Assembly: GCA_949825025.1 (NCBI GenBank)
Contig: OX463781.1
Coordinates: 41,863,150 to 41,927,149, forward strand
From: Siphlonurus alternatus
Taxonomy: Eukaryota > Arthropoda > Insecta > Ephemeroptera > Siphlonuridae
Direction of reading: 5' to 3'
DNA: 64,000 bases
Position 1 is the first letter of the stretch; each line of letters opens with the position of its first letter. The notes beneath the pieces are model-generated. The model did no database searches. It was not told where the DNA came from and was given only the letters and a program-made list of their open reading frames with translations. The translations under genes were made by a program, and so were the position numbers. Shown piece by piece: positions 35,292-46,805 of this stretch.

Positions 35292-35945
35292 CAAAATATG
35301 ACTTCCAGGTTATAAAGGTGACATTACGAGTTTTAACAATTCTAGGATATTTTATAAACTTGAGCCTCTTCATGACTTTTACTAAAAAATTGCAAATCCT
35401 GCACTCATGTTTTTGTCAACAAATCAGCTAGCGTATTTTTAAAATATTACGCTGGTGTTAAAATGTGATATGTCCTTGATATTGCATGGCTTAAGTTTAT
35501 ATGCACGGTGTGGGATTCTCGCTGCGACGACCAGAGACCTGTTTAGTTCAACTCCAATGTTTGTTTACAAGCTGGGGGCTGCTGCTTGCACGCTCTCTAT
35601 CTTTACGGATAGAGAATTCTAAAAGTGTCCAGTCACCACCCAACTATACCACCAGATGCCCTATGAATTGTGTACATAAAAATAGCAAAGTAGTAGATTT
35701 TAGACTGGGAAAAATGTCTATAATAGATTTTACACACGCACTGCAAGAAAAAAAAAACTTACAAAATCCAATGATCTGTTACGTAAGAGACAGATTTTTT
35801 CTGGAGGTAAAATGAGTTATAGATGCATTTTAAGTTATATTGTATAAAAATTATTGTATGAAATCTTAATAACCACGTAAAAAAATAACAATTTTCAAAT
35901 TTATTCTTTTAAAACTGCATGCATATTTTCTTTTTTTATTTTAAC
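35292..35945. other. No supported gene; one 104-codon open frame
   Basis: A frame with an ATG at 35501 runs to 35815 (MHGVGFSLRRPETCLVQLQC...). It matches nothing I know, and its second half is low complexity and AT-rich. It may be chance. Confidence 0.3.
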
Positions 35946-35948
35946 GAT

Positions 35949-36140
35949 GCATGGTTCTGCGGAGAAAGCACCGCGGTTTGCGTTTTCCGGAATGAACAAA
36001 ATGATGGGTTTGCCTTTGAAAAGGTTTCTTTTCATCCTTTGTTATTATGAACTTTACGGTCTTTTTGAAAAGACAAACCCTTCATTTGCATCGTTTACTC
36101 CGGAAAACGTAATCCGGAGTTTTCTCTGCAGAACCATGTA
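35949..36140. mobile_element. Hairpin element M
   Basis: GCATGGTTCTGCGGAGAAA at the left pairs with TTTCTCTGCAGAACCATG at the right; inner arms GCGTTTTCCGGA and AAACCCTTC-type segments also pair. A frame crossing it is a by-product. Confidence 0.75.
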
Positions 36141-36299
36141 TATGTATATATTTTTTTTTTTGCCTCCAATTAAAGATAATGCACAATCGTTAAACTGAGT
36201 ATTATTGAAAACATTATAATGCTAATATTTTGGTGTATTAAAATCCCAGCATTCTCAGCAAGACGTTAAATAAAACGAAATAATTACGTATAGCAATTG

Positions 36300-36449
36300 T
36301 TAAGCCGGTATTACACCATACAATTTTGCATACAATTTTTCCTTGCAAGAAAATTTCATCTCCATGCAAACAAATGGAGTTCAAGTTTTCTTGAAAGGAA
36401 AAATTGTATAAAATAGTTAGAAAACTTGTATCGTGTAATACCGGCTTAA
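36300..36449. mobile_element. Element L, copy 1, with TTAA ends
   Basis: TTAAGCCGGTATTACACCAT and ATCGTGTAATACCGGCTTAA are near-exact inverted repeats. Inner arms ACAATTTTTCCTTGCAAGAA and TTTCTTGAAAGGAAAAATTG pair. Confidence 0.85.
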
Positions 36450-36786
36450 GAACACAAATTTCACTTCCTTTTACGATTTACTAATCAATTTGCTGTATTT
36501 CTAACAGTTTGAAGTCTTTGATCAAATCACACCCGACTTATTCCAATTAAAACAGATTTCAAACTAACGTCTGTGTGTAATCCACCGCCATTATCTAACC
36601 GATCGATGGTGCTGCCACCCTCATTGCTTACAGTTATTAACGAACATAAAGCAGTCACGTTGTATATCTTATCAGGTCTCCTTATCAATATTGATGTACT
36701 TGTACGCCGATGGAAAGCTAATGAAAGTGGCAATTTCTAAATGTTTATTTTGTAAATGTTTATATTTAATATGGTTTTAATAATGT

Positions 36787-36908
36787 ACACTTGTTGCCTC
36801 GGAAAATTTCTCTTTGTATCTTTATTAATCACCATGCCTCGTAAGAATAACACAAGACATGGTGACAAGGCTGCAGGCAGGTGGAAAATTTTCCAAGGTG
36901 ACGAGTGT
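36787..36908. mobile_element. Hairpin element N, copy 1
   Basis: TTGCCTCGGAAAATTTCTC with AATCACCATG at the left pairs with GAAAATTTTCCAAGG and CATGGTGA at the right. A second copy is at 62621-62760. Confidence 0.65.
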
Positions 36909-37680
36909 ATATATGATTTTACAAAACTGTAAAGACTGAGTGTTATAATTAACAAATAGAAACACCTGTTTTCATACGAGTTTTCATGCATTCTATGAGT
37001 GGTCAACTCATTTAGGGTTGCTTTTTCTTAACATCCCCCTATTTGAGTTGAAATATTACTTAATTAAATCTTTTTTTGTTCTTTAATTTTATATATTTAT
37101 TATTTATTTATTATATTTATTCAAAAAACAGACTACAGACTATATGTTCACAGTCTCATTACATCTTAAAATGAGTATAAGAATATATAATTATATAGTA
37201 ATTAAGGTAACGTAATATGTAATAAAACGTCACTTCAATTGTACGTCTTTCATTGTAATTTTGTTCTAAATTAATTAAATTAAACCTTGATATATAACAT
37301 CTAATTTAATCTTAAGTAATTATATATAATATTAATAGAAAGCATGTAAATTAACAAAAGATTTAATTTATATTAATAAAATAGATGAAATTAAAGATAA
37401 TAATAATAGTTGTTTATTGAGTATCAGTACAAAATAAAACACAGTACAACAACTCGATGAGTGACATGAAAAAGGATATCCCATTCAATAAAGTGTCCAG
37501 TTACCCACTACTGTAGTAAGATAATACATTACATAGATAAAATTTAATTACGAACATTGTCTTGCAAATTAATTACTAAAATAAAATAAAGCACAACACT
37601 TTTCTCATAAATTAATACTTGTACAGATAAAATCAGTATAGCACTTGACCTTTAATGTCTTAACATAATAATATATTTAA
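36909..37680. other. AT-rich stretch, possible LINE tails only
   Basis: A TTTATTATTTATTTATTAT run at about 37096-37120 and a segment TTTATTGAGTATCAGTACAA at 37413 look like LINE 3' tails in reverse, but no coding remnant is attached. Confidence 0.35.
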
Positions 37681-37684
37681 CTAA

Positions 37685-37805
37685 ATTTGATGACGTCACA
37701 TCATCACCTGTGACCCGCACTGTAGCGATGACAACAAAAGTGGTTTTTACTGGGCGTCGAGAGCAGCTTGACTTGAGGTCACCGGGACAAATGAGGCATG
37801 AAATT
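37685..37805. promoter_or_regulatory. GC-richer island with a CRE site
   Basis: TGACGTCA at 37691-37698 followed by about 100 bases of balanced composition (CCTGTGACCCGCACTG, GGGCGTCGAGAGCAGC). No inverted repeat ends and no frame support a gene or MITE. Confidence 0.3.
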
Positions 37806-38190
37806 GCCCACCCGTAACTGAATCCATTTTCTGCTGGACTACTCGAAACACAATTACCTTCTCCCTTTTTTATATGAAATAAAAATAAGGTTTCTTCGTG
37901 TATTTTTTTAGCCTTTAAGTTGCTTGTAAATCTAGGGTAGGAAAAAAATGTGTGTTATTTTTGACAGTTCCATTAAAAAAAGGTCTGAAAAACTGCACCA
38001 ATTTAACGTTTAAATTTTTGTTCACTCATATTTATTTTTATTTGCAAAAACTTTATTTTGGATAATAAATACTCTGAAAAACTTGCAGTGAAAAGTAATT
38101 TTTGTTTACATAATTAAAATTAAGGATGGGATTAATTAATATACTCTAATTTAACGTGTTTTATAATAAAAGAAACAAACAGTTATTTAA
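37806..38190. other. AT-rich stretch, nothing seen
   Basis: No exon, repeat end or array recognised. Confidence 0.5.
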
Positions 38191-38194
38191 CAGA

Positions 38195-38312
38195 AAATTA
38201 TTCAGCTTTCTCACTAACCGTGGTTAGTACCAACCTAGTTCATTGATCCAATGACACTAAACGTAGTTATTGAAAAAACCTGGATATCGCTTCTCGTGAA
38301 TTGTGCTCATTA
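38195..38312. mobile_element. Hairpin element family A, copy 4 (left end lost)
   Basis: Contains TCACTAACCGTGGTTAGTACC, AATGACACTAAACGTAGTTA and TCTCGTGAATTGTGCTC, matching copy 1, but the left GATTCACGAA terminus is missing. Confidence 0.6.
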
Positions 38313-38467
38313 TAATATTATGTAATATCAATGGTCACAGAGATATAAGATCAAAGCATAGAACTTCTATAATGCTTTATGATTGTTGAGTAAGTAATTG
38401 GTTATTAAAATGGATTATGTTATTATAATACTAGCTACAAAAAAAATCACGTTTTAATATCCCTCCA

Positions 38468-38671
38468 GCGGTTTTCAAACTTTTTGACTCAAGTCCCAGA
38501 TAATATTCAATTCAAAGATGATGTCCCATTTTTTCTTCCCCACTGCTTTTCTACTTTCTTACCTTATTAACCATGTAGCCTTGGTTGCCATTATCCGTTT
38601 TTTCATGAAGTCACAGACAAAAAATCTCACTGTCCGAAATTTGGGACGCGTCCCATAGTTTGAAAACAGTG
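38468..38671. mobile_element. Possible hAT-type non-autonomous element S
   Basis: Left end CAGCGGTTTTCAAACTTTT and right end AGTTTGAAAACAGTG. CAG(T/C)GGTTCTCAAAC-like ends are typical of hAT DNA transposons in many animals. An 8-base duplication was not found at the flanks. Confidence 0.55.
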
Positions 38672-38781
38672 AAGTTTACTCAATCTGAGCAAGTTTCCTA
38701 CCTTTGTCACAAATCATCTGAGATTTTTAAAAAAAGTTTCATCAAAACTATAGAAATAAACAAATCACCTTACTAGTAGAA

Positions 38782-39099
38782 ATGGAGTATTGACCTCATA
38801 TTTTTTTATTGCAGAAATGGATAGAGGGAGCAAAGTTATGCTACCCTGATTTTTTTCAGATTTTTTAGAGCCCGGGAACTAATTTTAAAAAATTATTGAA
38901 AGTTATTTTTGTGACGTCACGAGACGCCGTTCCTTAAGAAAAAGATAGGACTTGACGCCGCGTGACGTCACAAAAAGAACATACAATAATTTTTTAAAAA
39001 TACTTCCCGGGCTCTAAAAAATCTGAAAAAAATCAGGGTAGCATAACTTTGCACGCTCTATCTATTTCTGCAATAAAAAAATTGAGGATAATACTCCAT
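38782..39099. mobile_element. Hairpin element family E, variant copy 3
   Basis: Ends ATGGAGTATTGACCTCA and TGAGGATAATACTCCAT differ from copies 1 and 2, but TTTTTTATTGCAGAAATG and CAGATTTTTTAGAGCCCGGG keep the same arm plan. The centre differs and contains two TGACGTCA sites (38912 and 38963). Confidence 0.75.
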
Positions 39100-39895
39100 T
39101 ATTGCTTAACATTTTTCGATATTAAGTAAATATTTTTGCATGATTGGCAATTGTTTTACATGCAATGAGGAGCAACGAAGCATTGCAAATTTGAATAATG
39201 CGATTATGCGATAGCGTGCATGCAGTAAAACTGTGTATAGGGATTCTTCGTGATAAACCGGTAATACGCAGAGTGCAGTCTGCATTATACTGTACACATG
39301 CGAAGTCAATAATATAAGAACCTGCTTCATCAGATAAATATATAAACTTATGTTACAGGAAAAAAATACTCTCTGAAAACAAGAAAACTGAAAAAATAAA
39401 ATTGACAAAGTGATGAAGTTTATTGGTGGAAATATTCATTAATTTTTAATTACTAGTTAACAAACTTAAAATGAAAAATATTTTACAAGCAGCAAACTAT
39501 ACTAAATAGTAAATAGAGAATTTGATTTATGATGTCAGCGAACGAATCAAAATAAGTAAACAATTTAATGCCATATTTTAGAAATAATATACTGCTTAAA
39601 TTTTAAATGTTTTACTAAAAATTCTCCTAAAATAAATAATTAACATCAACATGGTAGAAGCAGGACTTTGGGAAACCGTTTTTTATAGAAGAAAATAACT
39701 AAAATCAAATTCAAAATCAAATATGAACTTAATTTAAAATTAAAAATTTAATTTTGTTCGTTTAATTTAGTAATGAAATATTACTGTAATTCAATATTTT
39801 TGAATGCCATAGATAGAAAAATTGTTTTAACAACAAATAATTACAATTGTACGTCATAATGCGGCCAATCTCTTATACTATATGTGTTCAAATAC
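39100..39895. other. AT-rich stretch, no supported gene
   Basis: A 100-codon reverse frame at 39106-39408 has no family resemblance and chance-like composition. Confidence 0.4.
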
Positions 39896-39898
39896 TAT

Positions 39899-39938
39899 AG
39901 ATATAACGTACAGTACTATAGTACTGTACGTTATATCT
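39899..39938. repeat. Perfect 40-base palindrome
   Basis: AGATATAACGTACAGTACTA followed at once by its exact complement, with no loop. No further pairing outside. It may be a minimal foldback remnant. Confidence 0.9.
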
Positions 39939-40293
39939 AAAATAGATTTTTAATTAAATTGTAAACGGTGTTTTTCAATTAAATATTTTTGCAATAAATT
40001 TTTATTAAGGTAAATTTTATATGTGAACTGTTAGATGAAAATAAGTAATAAACCTGCATGCCGCGAACAAAAAAGCAATTTAGATTAAAAATTAAAACCT
40101 TAGTAGGGAATTTCTTTATTTATATTGCAATGTTAGCTTTTATACTATATACAGCATATTTTTATTTGTAATTATTTTGCTGTGGTAATAATTAATTAGT
40201 TGACCTACATTCTATGTTGTGCAGTGTACATTAATGCAGCAGCTGCTAGAGATTGACTAAATTAACGTGATTGACGTATCATTGATGTGACTC

Positions 40294-40362
40294 CATTCGA
40301 ATAAAAATATCCGATCCAACTATATACTTTGGCATGAGCGGATCGGACACTTGTATTCGAAT
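40294..40362. mobile_element. Short hairpin U
   Basis: CATTCGAATA and TCCGATCC at the left pair with GGATCGGA and TATTCGAATG at the right around a 22-base loop. Only one copy was seen, so mobility is a guess. Confidence 0.5.
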
Positions 40363-40473
40363 GAAGTGAACGATACCCCTATTCTGTTCGTGGTCGTTTT
40401 TCTGCAGTCTATGGAGGCGTGATAAACTTTGACTACTTAAAATTAAAAAGCCTATATTTGCTTAAAGGCTACA

Positions 40474-40702
40474 TAAAGGCGGATTCACATGGCGATTTTC
40501 AGCCTGCGACAAGAAGTGAATAATGCGCACTAGCTGTAACATTCATTGGTTGTCATATTTGCCATGGCAAGTAAAAAAAGAGCATCGTAATTTAACGCGA
40601 TATCCGCCATCGCAATGGCAAATTCGTTCACCGTATAGGATTTCACAGCTTTTACGTCAAAATCACGTCACTTCGCCGTTGTTGCTATGTGGATCCGCCT
40701 TG
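40474..40702. mobile_element. Hairpin element family H, copy 3
   Basis: AAAGGCGGATTCACATGGCG at the left and TATGTGGATCCGCCTT at the right, with GCCTGCGACAAGAAGTG, AATGCGCACT and ATAGGATTTCACAGC inside. Confidence 0.8.
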
Positions 40703-40770
40703 CTATAATTGTTTCGGATTAGCGTTGATCTGACGTCACGAACGTTTTCCTTTGTTCTTCAATACAAAGC

Positions 40771-40982
40771 TACAGTCACATTTATTTGAAATTCCCTCCG
40801 GAAGTAGCCGAAAGTGTGAATTTTGTGGATCTTTTGTTTGTAATTCAGTTTTAAAACTTTGCAAAGGTTTTTATATTATCTGAACTGACCGAAAAGTGAA
40901 ATTGCAAGGCTGAAATAGAAATACTTAGAAACTATGCATTTCCGGCTACTTCCGGAGGAAATATCATGTAAATTTGACTGTA
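40771..40982. mobile_element. Hairpin element family C, copy 4
   Basis: TACAGTCACATTTATTTGAA with CCTCCGGAAGTAGCCG at the left; CGGCTACTTCCGGAGGAAAT and AAATTTGACTGTA at the right. The best preserved copy of the family ends. Confidence 0.85.
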
Positions 40983-41404
40983 GGGGAGTGTCGCGTGACG
41001 TCAAACCAAAGATAAGCGGAGATGACTATACAAATTTACGTATTTTTTTACTTTGAGTTTGAGCTATAATCAGTGACATTCAAGGTGTCCCGAGTTGTAG
41101 GTAACAAGTCAGTGCATACAACGTGCTCTTGTGTAACATCCTGCATGTCATATATATATATATTATATAAAACAACATGCAAATAAAGTAAAAGTGTTAG
41201 CGTGTTTGATATAATATATATTAAGGATTAAGATTATTTTATTATTAAATTAATTTTCATTTAAATCAACATGGCTAAAAATAAACATAAATATTTACAT
41301 TTATAATTAGGCTTATGTTACTGCGTAGTGCGCAAAATGGTATAAATTAAAAGTTTAATAAAAATATTGTTAGTGAAAAAATTTGTTTGCAAAGGTTCAG
41401 ACAA

Positions 41405-41525
41405 ATTACTTGTTTTGTTGGACTTTTTCCTTCATTTTGTTGCTTAATTAATATAGCGAAACTCTAACAAAACTGTCGCTATTAATTAAGCAACAAAGTG
41501 GAGGAAAATTTTTTAACAAACATCA
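41405..41525. mobile_element. Hairpin V
   Basis: TTGTTGCTTAATTAATATAGCGA at 41438-41459 pairs with TCGCTATTAATTAAGCAACA at 41476-41495, and the outer CCTTCATTT/AAAGTGGAGG segments pair loosely. Single copy here. Confidence 0.55.
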
Positions 41526-42567
41526 TAATACACTATAACAATTCACTATTAGTAACCTTGATGAATGCAGAGACATTATTTGCGTTGTAGCAATTTGGTA
41601 AAAGAGCGCATGTTTTTTTTTTAATTATAAGATAATTAAAGTACATAGCAATTATTCAAGCTGTATGAATAAAGCTATTTTATTGAAAAGTATACAAAAA
41701 AAATAGACTAGCTTAACAAAAAGTGAAAAAAGAAAAGACAAATTATGTTGAATAAAATTTGTATTTTAAAATATTTTTATACTTTTATTCTTCTTTCCAA
41801 CTTTTTAAAGTAGTGCATTTAGAGGTAAATCTACATAGTATATATGAAAATCACAACATGTTTAAAAAAGAAAATCCATTTATTATTATTATTTATTCAT
41901 TGAAAAATAAATAAAATCTAAAACATTCTATTTTGAGTATAAAAATAAAATGAAAAAAAGATGAATGCAAAAAGAAAATAATGTGTTGCACGCAATGTTG
42001 TTAGCTAGGAAGATATTTCCTCTGAAGAGAAGCAACTGGTCTCTTTCAACTCTCCCTTGCTTCACCATTAGCGCCTGATAGATCGATAAAACGGCGTGAA
42101 AACGGCAGAACCTACCGAGTGGTGCTGCAACCCGCCATACAGACCTGTTGCGTCGGTCGAATAACAATAAGGAGTTTTATTAATTACTTTTTTTTATTAC
42201 TTTATATTGTTTTTTATGACATTAATATGATGTATTACATTCTTAATGTGTTATATCATTATATTTTTACGAGGGTAGCTATATTAATTGGTTTGTTATT
42301 ACTAAATTCATCACTAAAAATTTCAAATTATTACTAAAAAAGTAGAGATATAACTTAGGGCGAAAAATTAGTTTTTTTTTTAAATTTAAATAAACGAGTG
42401 TTGGTGTCAATACTTAACAAGTAATGACCCTTTTAAACACAATGATAGCCTATTTAGTCTGATAAAAGAGGGATTCATTATACAATTTGATTTATATTAT
42501 TTATATTTACACCTATAAGCTTCTATGGGAAATCTTAATGTATTCTTTTTATCTTTATGAATATTTA
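41526..42567. other. AT-rich stretch, no supported gene
   Basis: A GC-richer patch at about 42005-42170 (CTTTCAACTCTCCCTTGC, GGCGTGAAAACGGCAG) has overlapping short frames on both strands and no splice structure. Confidence 0.4.
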
Positions 42568-42568
42568 T

Positions 42569-42657
<89 letters not shown>
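42568..42657. repeat. (TA)n microsatellite
   Basis: Alternating A and T with a single phase break near 42591. Confidence 0.9.
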
Positions 42658-42661
<4 letters not shown>

Positions 42662-43639
42662 TAAACATTAACATAAACAGTAATATAAACAAGTTTGTTT
42701 ATAATAAAATATCTAAATAGAAATTTCAAGAATGAATCTTCAAAAGGAACTCGATCCCCATTACGTAACATTAAAAAAGTACCCTTAATATACACGGGAA
42801 TCTAACTGTGTGATAGTTATACGAGTCAAATTTATTCGATAGTAATTAACGTGTCTTTGTTGTATTAAAAAAAAAAAAAATGGAGGTGTGACTGACTGGA
42901 CTTAAATTTGTTAGTCGTGGATGTTCGGGAGTACTTCGGCTTTTGTTCCACCAATCAGAAGTGTCAACCAATGACAGAAGACGTTACAAATATGATGATA
43001 ACCACATTAAATGTGCTAGTCACCAATTAAAATCTTCAACTGTGTAGAGTTGCGAACAAACAGTTAACGTTCCGAGTGCTTTGATGTGTAACTCGTCCTT
43101 AATTCCATGGACTTCTGCTGCGTTGGCTTGTATCCATAAGTTCTTTTTGACTGCAGTATATCGCAGGCTCAGTGGTATAGAGTATAGTCCACGCTGCCGG
43201 CAGTGTTCTTTGATCTCTCTTTCTCTCTCTGGCTTCTGAATTCCTTGTTATATTATGTATATCTATAATGTTAGCTTCTAAAAGCCATTGAAAAGGTCAA
43301 CTTTTAACTCGTTTTTATCATTATAAAACTAGTTTTTAAGTTTTTAAAATACTTTGTCAACCAGTTTTAAGAAAAATTATTACAAAACATTTTATAAACA
43401 AGTTTTTGTTTCTTTTTTACATTTGTATAATGAAAAACGAATTAACATAATTATATAAAACTAGAATTTTTACTTGATAAAACAATTTGTATAATTCTAA
43501 ATATTTGCGTTTCTCGGTAGAAATGTAGCTATTTTTTTAAATGTCAAGTAAAATAACCATGTAAATATATGTACTATGTAAAAATCTATGTATTATACTG
43601 AATAATATAAAAGGAAGTAATTACCGTACAAATAAATAG
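42658..43639. other. No supported gene
   Basis: 42890-43240 is less AT-rich than its flanks and has a short tRNA-like stretch at 43161-43200, but no complete RNA gene or exon could be supported. Confidence 0.4.
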
Positions 43640-43775
43640 TATATAAGAATCACGCGCGCCATTCGTTTCCGTGTACCTCTTTTTGTCACGCGTGAAGCAC
43701 GTGGCGTTTATTTGCCTTCCCCCCCCCCTCTCGTTATATGATGACGTCACATGTGTCCTCGTAATGTTTGAATAA
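43640..43775. promoter_or_regulatory. GC-rich island with CRE and E-box-like motifs
   Basis: CACGCGCGCCATTCG, GTCACGCGTGAAGCACGTGG, a C run and TGACGTCACATGTG (CRE core at 43742-43749). The motif mix resembles the island at 6660. Confidence 0.35.
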
Positions 43776-45337
43776 AGAACGGGAGGGAAGGGGGGCTTGA
43801 ATAAGGAATTAGACGTAAAGAAACGAGTGATGAGACATGAGAAAGAAAGTGCATAGGCAACGTGATAAGAGAGAGATATACAATTAATGTAGAGAGGGAG
43901 AGAGGGAGCATAAATTTTACTCTGCGAGTGAGTGATGACACGGTTTTAAGTGGTTTTAGTGGTTGAAGATATATAATTTACACCCTTCAGTGAATTTTAC
44001 ATTTTGAATTATTTAAGGTAATCTACATTCTAAAATTATATTTGCTGAGGGTTAGGTTTCAATATTAATTTAGATTTCGTTTATAAGCTAAATAAAACGA
44101 TTAAGCCCTTTGGTGGGCTTTGGATGCAACTTTAAGCCAATTTCAAAGAGAAAACACATAATTTTTTGGCACAAAAAAATATGTTTGAATTTCATTTTAA
44201 AAGTTGGATAAAAATAAGAGTTATTTGAACATTAAAGTAAATTTGCTCTTGTTTAGTTTTTAACGCGTTTTAAACCAATAAACCATCAAAGATATTACAG
44301 TACTCTTTTTAAAATGATGCAACCCTAACAAATGCTTGCTAAATGTTTTAAATAATTTATATTAAACCATAGAATTAAAAGTAACATCAAGTCTATATGG
44401 ATTAAAAAGTATTTTCGAAGAATTTGTCATAAGAAAAATCTATTCGTAAACAAAAATTAAATCAAGCTCTAAAACTAAATCGAGCAAGAACAAAATAGAT
44501 TTTGTTGTACGAATTATTAAGAACACATCATATTTGTAATCCTAACTAATTTACAAAAAATATTTCATAACTAATTGGCATATGGACAAATGATGTTGAC
44601 AATTTGACATCGAAAATTTGACAACGCAGCAAATTTGTAGAATTGCCAACCTATTTTCATTCACATCACCAAATTATTGGGATTATTTTTAGTATTATTT
44701 TGGTGCTTCATGAGTGTAAAAAAAAAAAAAAAAAAAATAAAAAAAAATACAAATCGTACTAATGGTGTTTTCATACTTTGCATACATTATAATATTAATG
44801 TATTTTTTTAAGTTAAATATTCATAAAATGTTTTATCCAAATGTGTTTTTTTTATACGTAAAACAAAACATTTTAACTTTACAAACAATACGTACACGTC
44901 GCAATTAAAAAGCAATTAAAATACTATATAAACATTATTATAACGTCCATGCTAAAATTTTTACTTGTTGTTGTTGAAATAAGTTTGAAATTGCACGCAA
45001 CGCAATATTAAATTTCTTTCTATATAGTTACCTATTCTAGCAAATAAATTGCATCAAGATTTTAAAAACTCTTGAATTGAAGTAATTTACAATTAGTTTT
45101 TGTTTACGGTTTTACGTTTGTGTTTGGATTTGATTCTGAACTATTTCAGAAACACGGAACGTTAATGTTAATCGATGATTAGTAATAACTAATATCCATG
45201 TGGTTTGCAAGAAAGCTTTTCATATACATTAATTTATAGTCAGGACAACCTTCACCAAAATTTTTATTGTACATTTTGATACAGGACTTGGAATTGTTTT
45301 TTTTTTTATTATTCTAAAGATTTTTTTAACCTTTTAA
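43776..45337. other. AT-rich stretch, no supported gene
   Basis: A GA-rich patch at about 43775-43915 and an A tract at 44719-44749. No exon or transposon end found. Confidence 0.5.
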
Positions 45338-45561
45338 TAAAGGCGGATTCACATGGCAATTTTTATCATGCGACGCGAAGCGAATAATGCGCACTTGCTG
45401 TAGTATCGATTGGCGGCCATATTTGGCGATTAAAAAAGAGCAACGTAATTAAACGTGATATTCGCCGCCACAACCGCGAATTCGCTCGCTGTATAGGATT
45501 TCAAAGCTTTTGCGTCAAAATCGTATCGCATCGCCGTTGTCGCTATCTGAATCCACCTTAA
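45338..45561. mobile_element. Hairpin element family H, copy 4
   Basis: Start AAAGGCGGATTCACATGGC, end CTGAATCCACCTTAA. Inside: ATGCGACGCGAAGCGAATAA, GGCGGCCATATTTGGCGATT. First of four copies within 900 bases. Confidence 0.85.
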
Positions 45562-45586
45562 GTTGAAGGATTACCATGTTTCAAGA

Positions 45587-45806
45587 TTAAGGCGGATTCA
45601 GATGGCGACAACGACGATGCGACGCGATTTTATCACACAAGCTGTGAAATCCTATGCGGCGAGCGAATTCGCCAGGATGCAGCAGCGAAATCGCATTAAT
45701 TGCGATGCTCTTTTTTTTAATCGCCAAATATGGCCGCCAATGGATTTCAGAGCAAGTGCGCATAATTTGCATCGCATGATAAAAATCACCATGTGAATCC
45801 GCCTTT
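45587..45806. mobile_element. Hairpin element family H, copy 5 (opposite orientation to copy 4)
   Basis: TTAAGGCGGATTCAGATGGC at the left and CATGTGAATCCGCCTTTA at the right. The interior runs in the opposite sense to copy 4 (CGATGCGACGCGATTT first, GGCCGCCAATGG later). Forward and reverse frames of 61-77 codons inside are by-products. Confidence 0.85.
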
Positions 45807-45812
45807 ACACTC

Positions 45813-46028
45813 TTAAGGTGGATTCAGATGGCGACAACGGCGATGCGACGCGACTTTGACGTAAAAGCTGCGAAATCCTATGCGGCGGCGAATTCGCCGG
45901 TACTCGCGTTAATTACGAAGCTCTTTTTCTTTTAATCTCCCAATATGGCCGCCAATGGATGTTACAGCAATTGCGCATTATTCGCGTCGCGTCGCATGAT
46001 AAAAATCGCCATGTGAATCCACCTTTAA
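45813..46028. mobile_element. Hairpin element family H, copy 6
   Basis: TTAAGGTGGATTCAGATGGC at the left and CATGTGAATCCACCTTTAA at the right, same orientation as copy 5. Its right TTAA (46025-46028) is also the left TTAA of the next copy. Confidence 0.85.
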
Positions 46029-46241
46029 GGTAAATTTTCATGGGCGGCAACGACGACACGGCGCGATTTAACGTAAAAGCTGGGAAATCGTATGCGGCGG
46101 CGAATTCGCCGGAAATCGCGTTAATTACGATGCTCTTTTTCTTTTAATCGCCCAATATGGCCGTCAATGGATGTTACAGCAAGTGCGCCTTATTCGCGTC
46201 GAGTCGCAGGCTGGAAATCGCCCATGAAAATTTACCTTTAA
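46025..46241. mobile_element. Hairpin element family H, copy 7 (variant ends)
   Basis: TTAAGGTAAATTTTCATGGG at the left and CCCATGAAAATTTACCTTTAA at the right. Both ends carry the same departure from the main H sequence. TCCGCCTTTAA follows directly and looks like the tail of another H copy. Confidence 0.85.
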
Positions 46242-46805
46242 TCCGCCTTTAAACTCGTAATGTAAAACGTTGTGACGTCATAGTCATGCAAATGTATGCC
46301 AAATATTTAACACGTAAGCATGTAGACGTCACAGCGTATATTTCTCCTCAATTTTGAGAGTGTTAATAAGTTTAATTAAAAATTGATAAAACGCAACTTG
46401 AGGTTGTCTATCCAAATATGAAATAAATAAATTTCATGACGGTTGTCCATTCAACATTATTATTTAGTATTGTGTTAACCTAGTAACAAATTTGTGTCAA
46501 ATAAGAAATATATATTTTTTAAAATATAATTGTTTTTCGATATTGTTATGGTTGTAATCTTGCTAAAATCTGACGCATGGTTAAAGACACTCGGGGGAAT
46601 TCTTGGGGATGACACCAACTCCCACAACGTAAATTAATACGTAAATTACATGCACGCAAGCCAGCGGTGCTCGCTCGTTCCACCCGCGACAAATTACCAA
46701 CCAAATTTACAGACCTAAACGGTCCGCACATTAGTGTTGAATTTTTAATGTAAATTACCAATCTTGTGTTTTTGCAACTCGTCAATTTACTTTTTATTTA
46801 TTACA
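46242..46805. other. No supported gene; CRE site and GC-richer patch
   Basis: TGACGTCATAGTCATGC at 46273 resembles the sequence after H copy 8 (63753). A GC-richer patch at 46560-46740 has a 79-codon reverse frame of no recognisable family. Confidence 0.4.

Noticed and set aside
35501..35815. 104-codon forward frame with ATG
   Set aside because: No recognisable family, no codon bias and a low-complexity second half; kept only as a remark.
43161..43200. tRNA-like stretch AGGCTCAGTGGTATAGAG
   Set aside because: Resembles an A box, but no B box, acceptor stem or T arm follows.
45563..45796. 77-codon forward frame and its reverse partner
   Set aside because: Both lie wholly inside a family H hairpin; similar frames recur in other H copies for the same reason.
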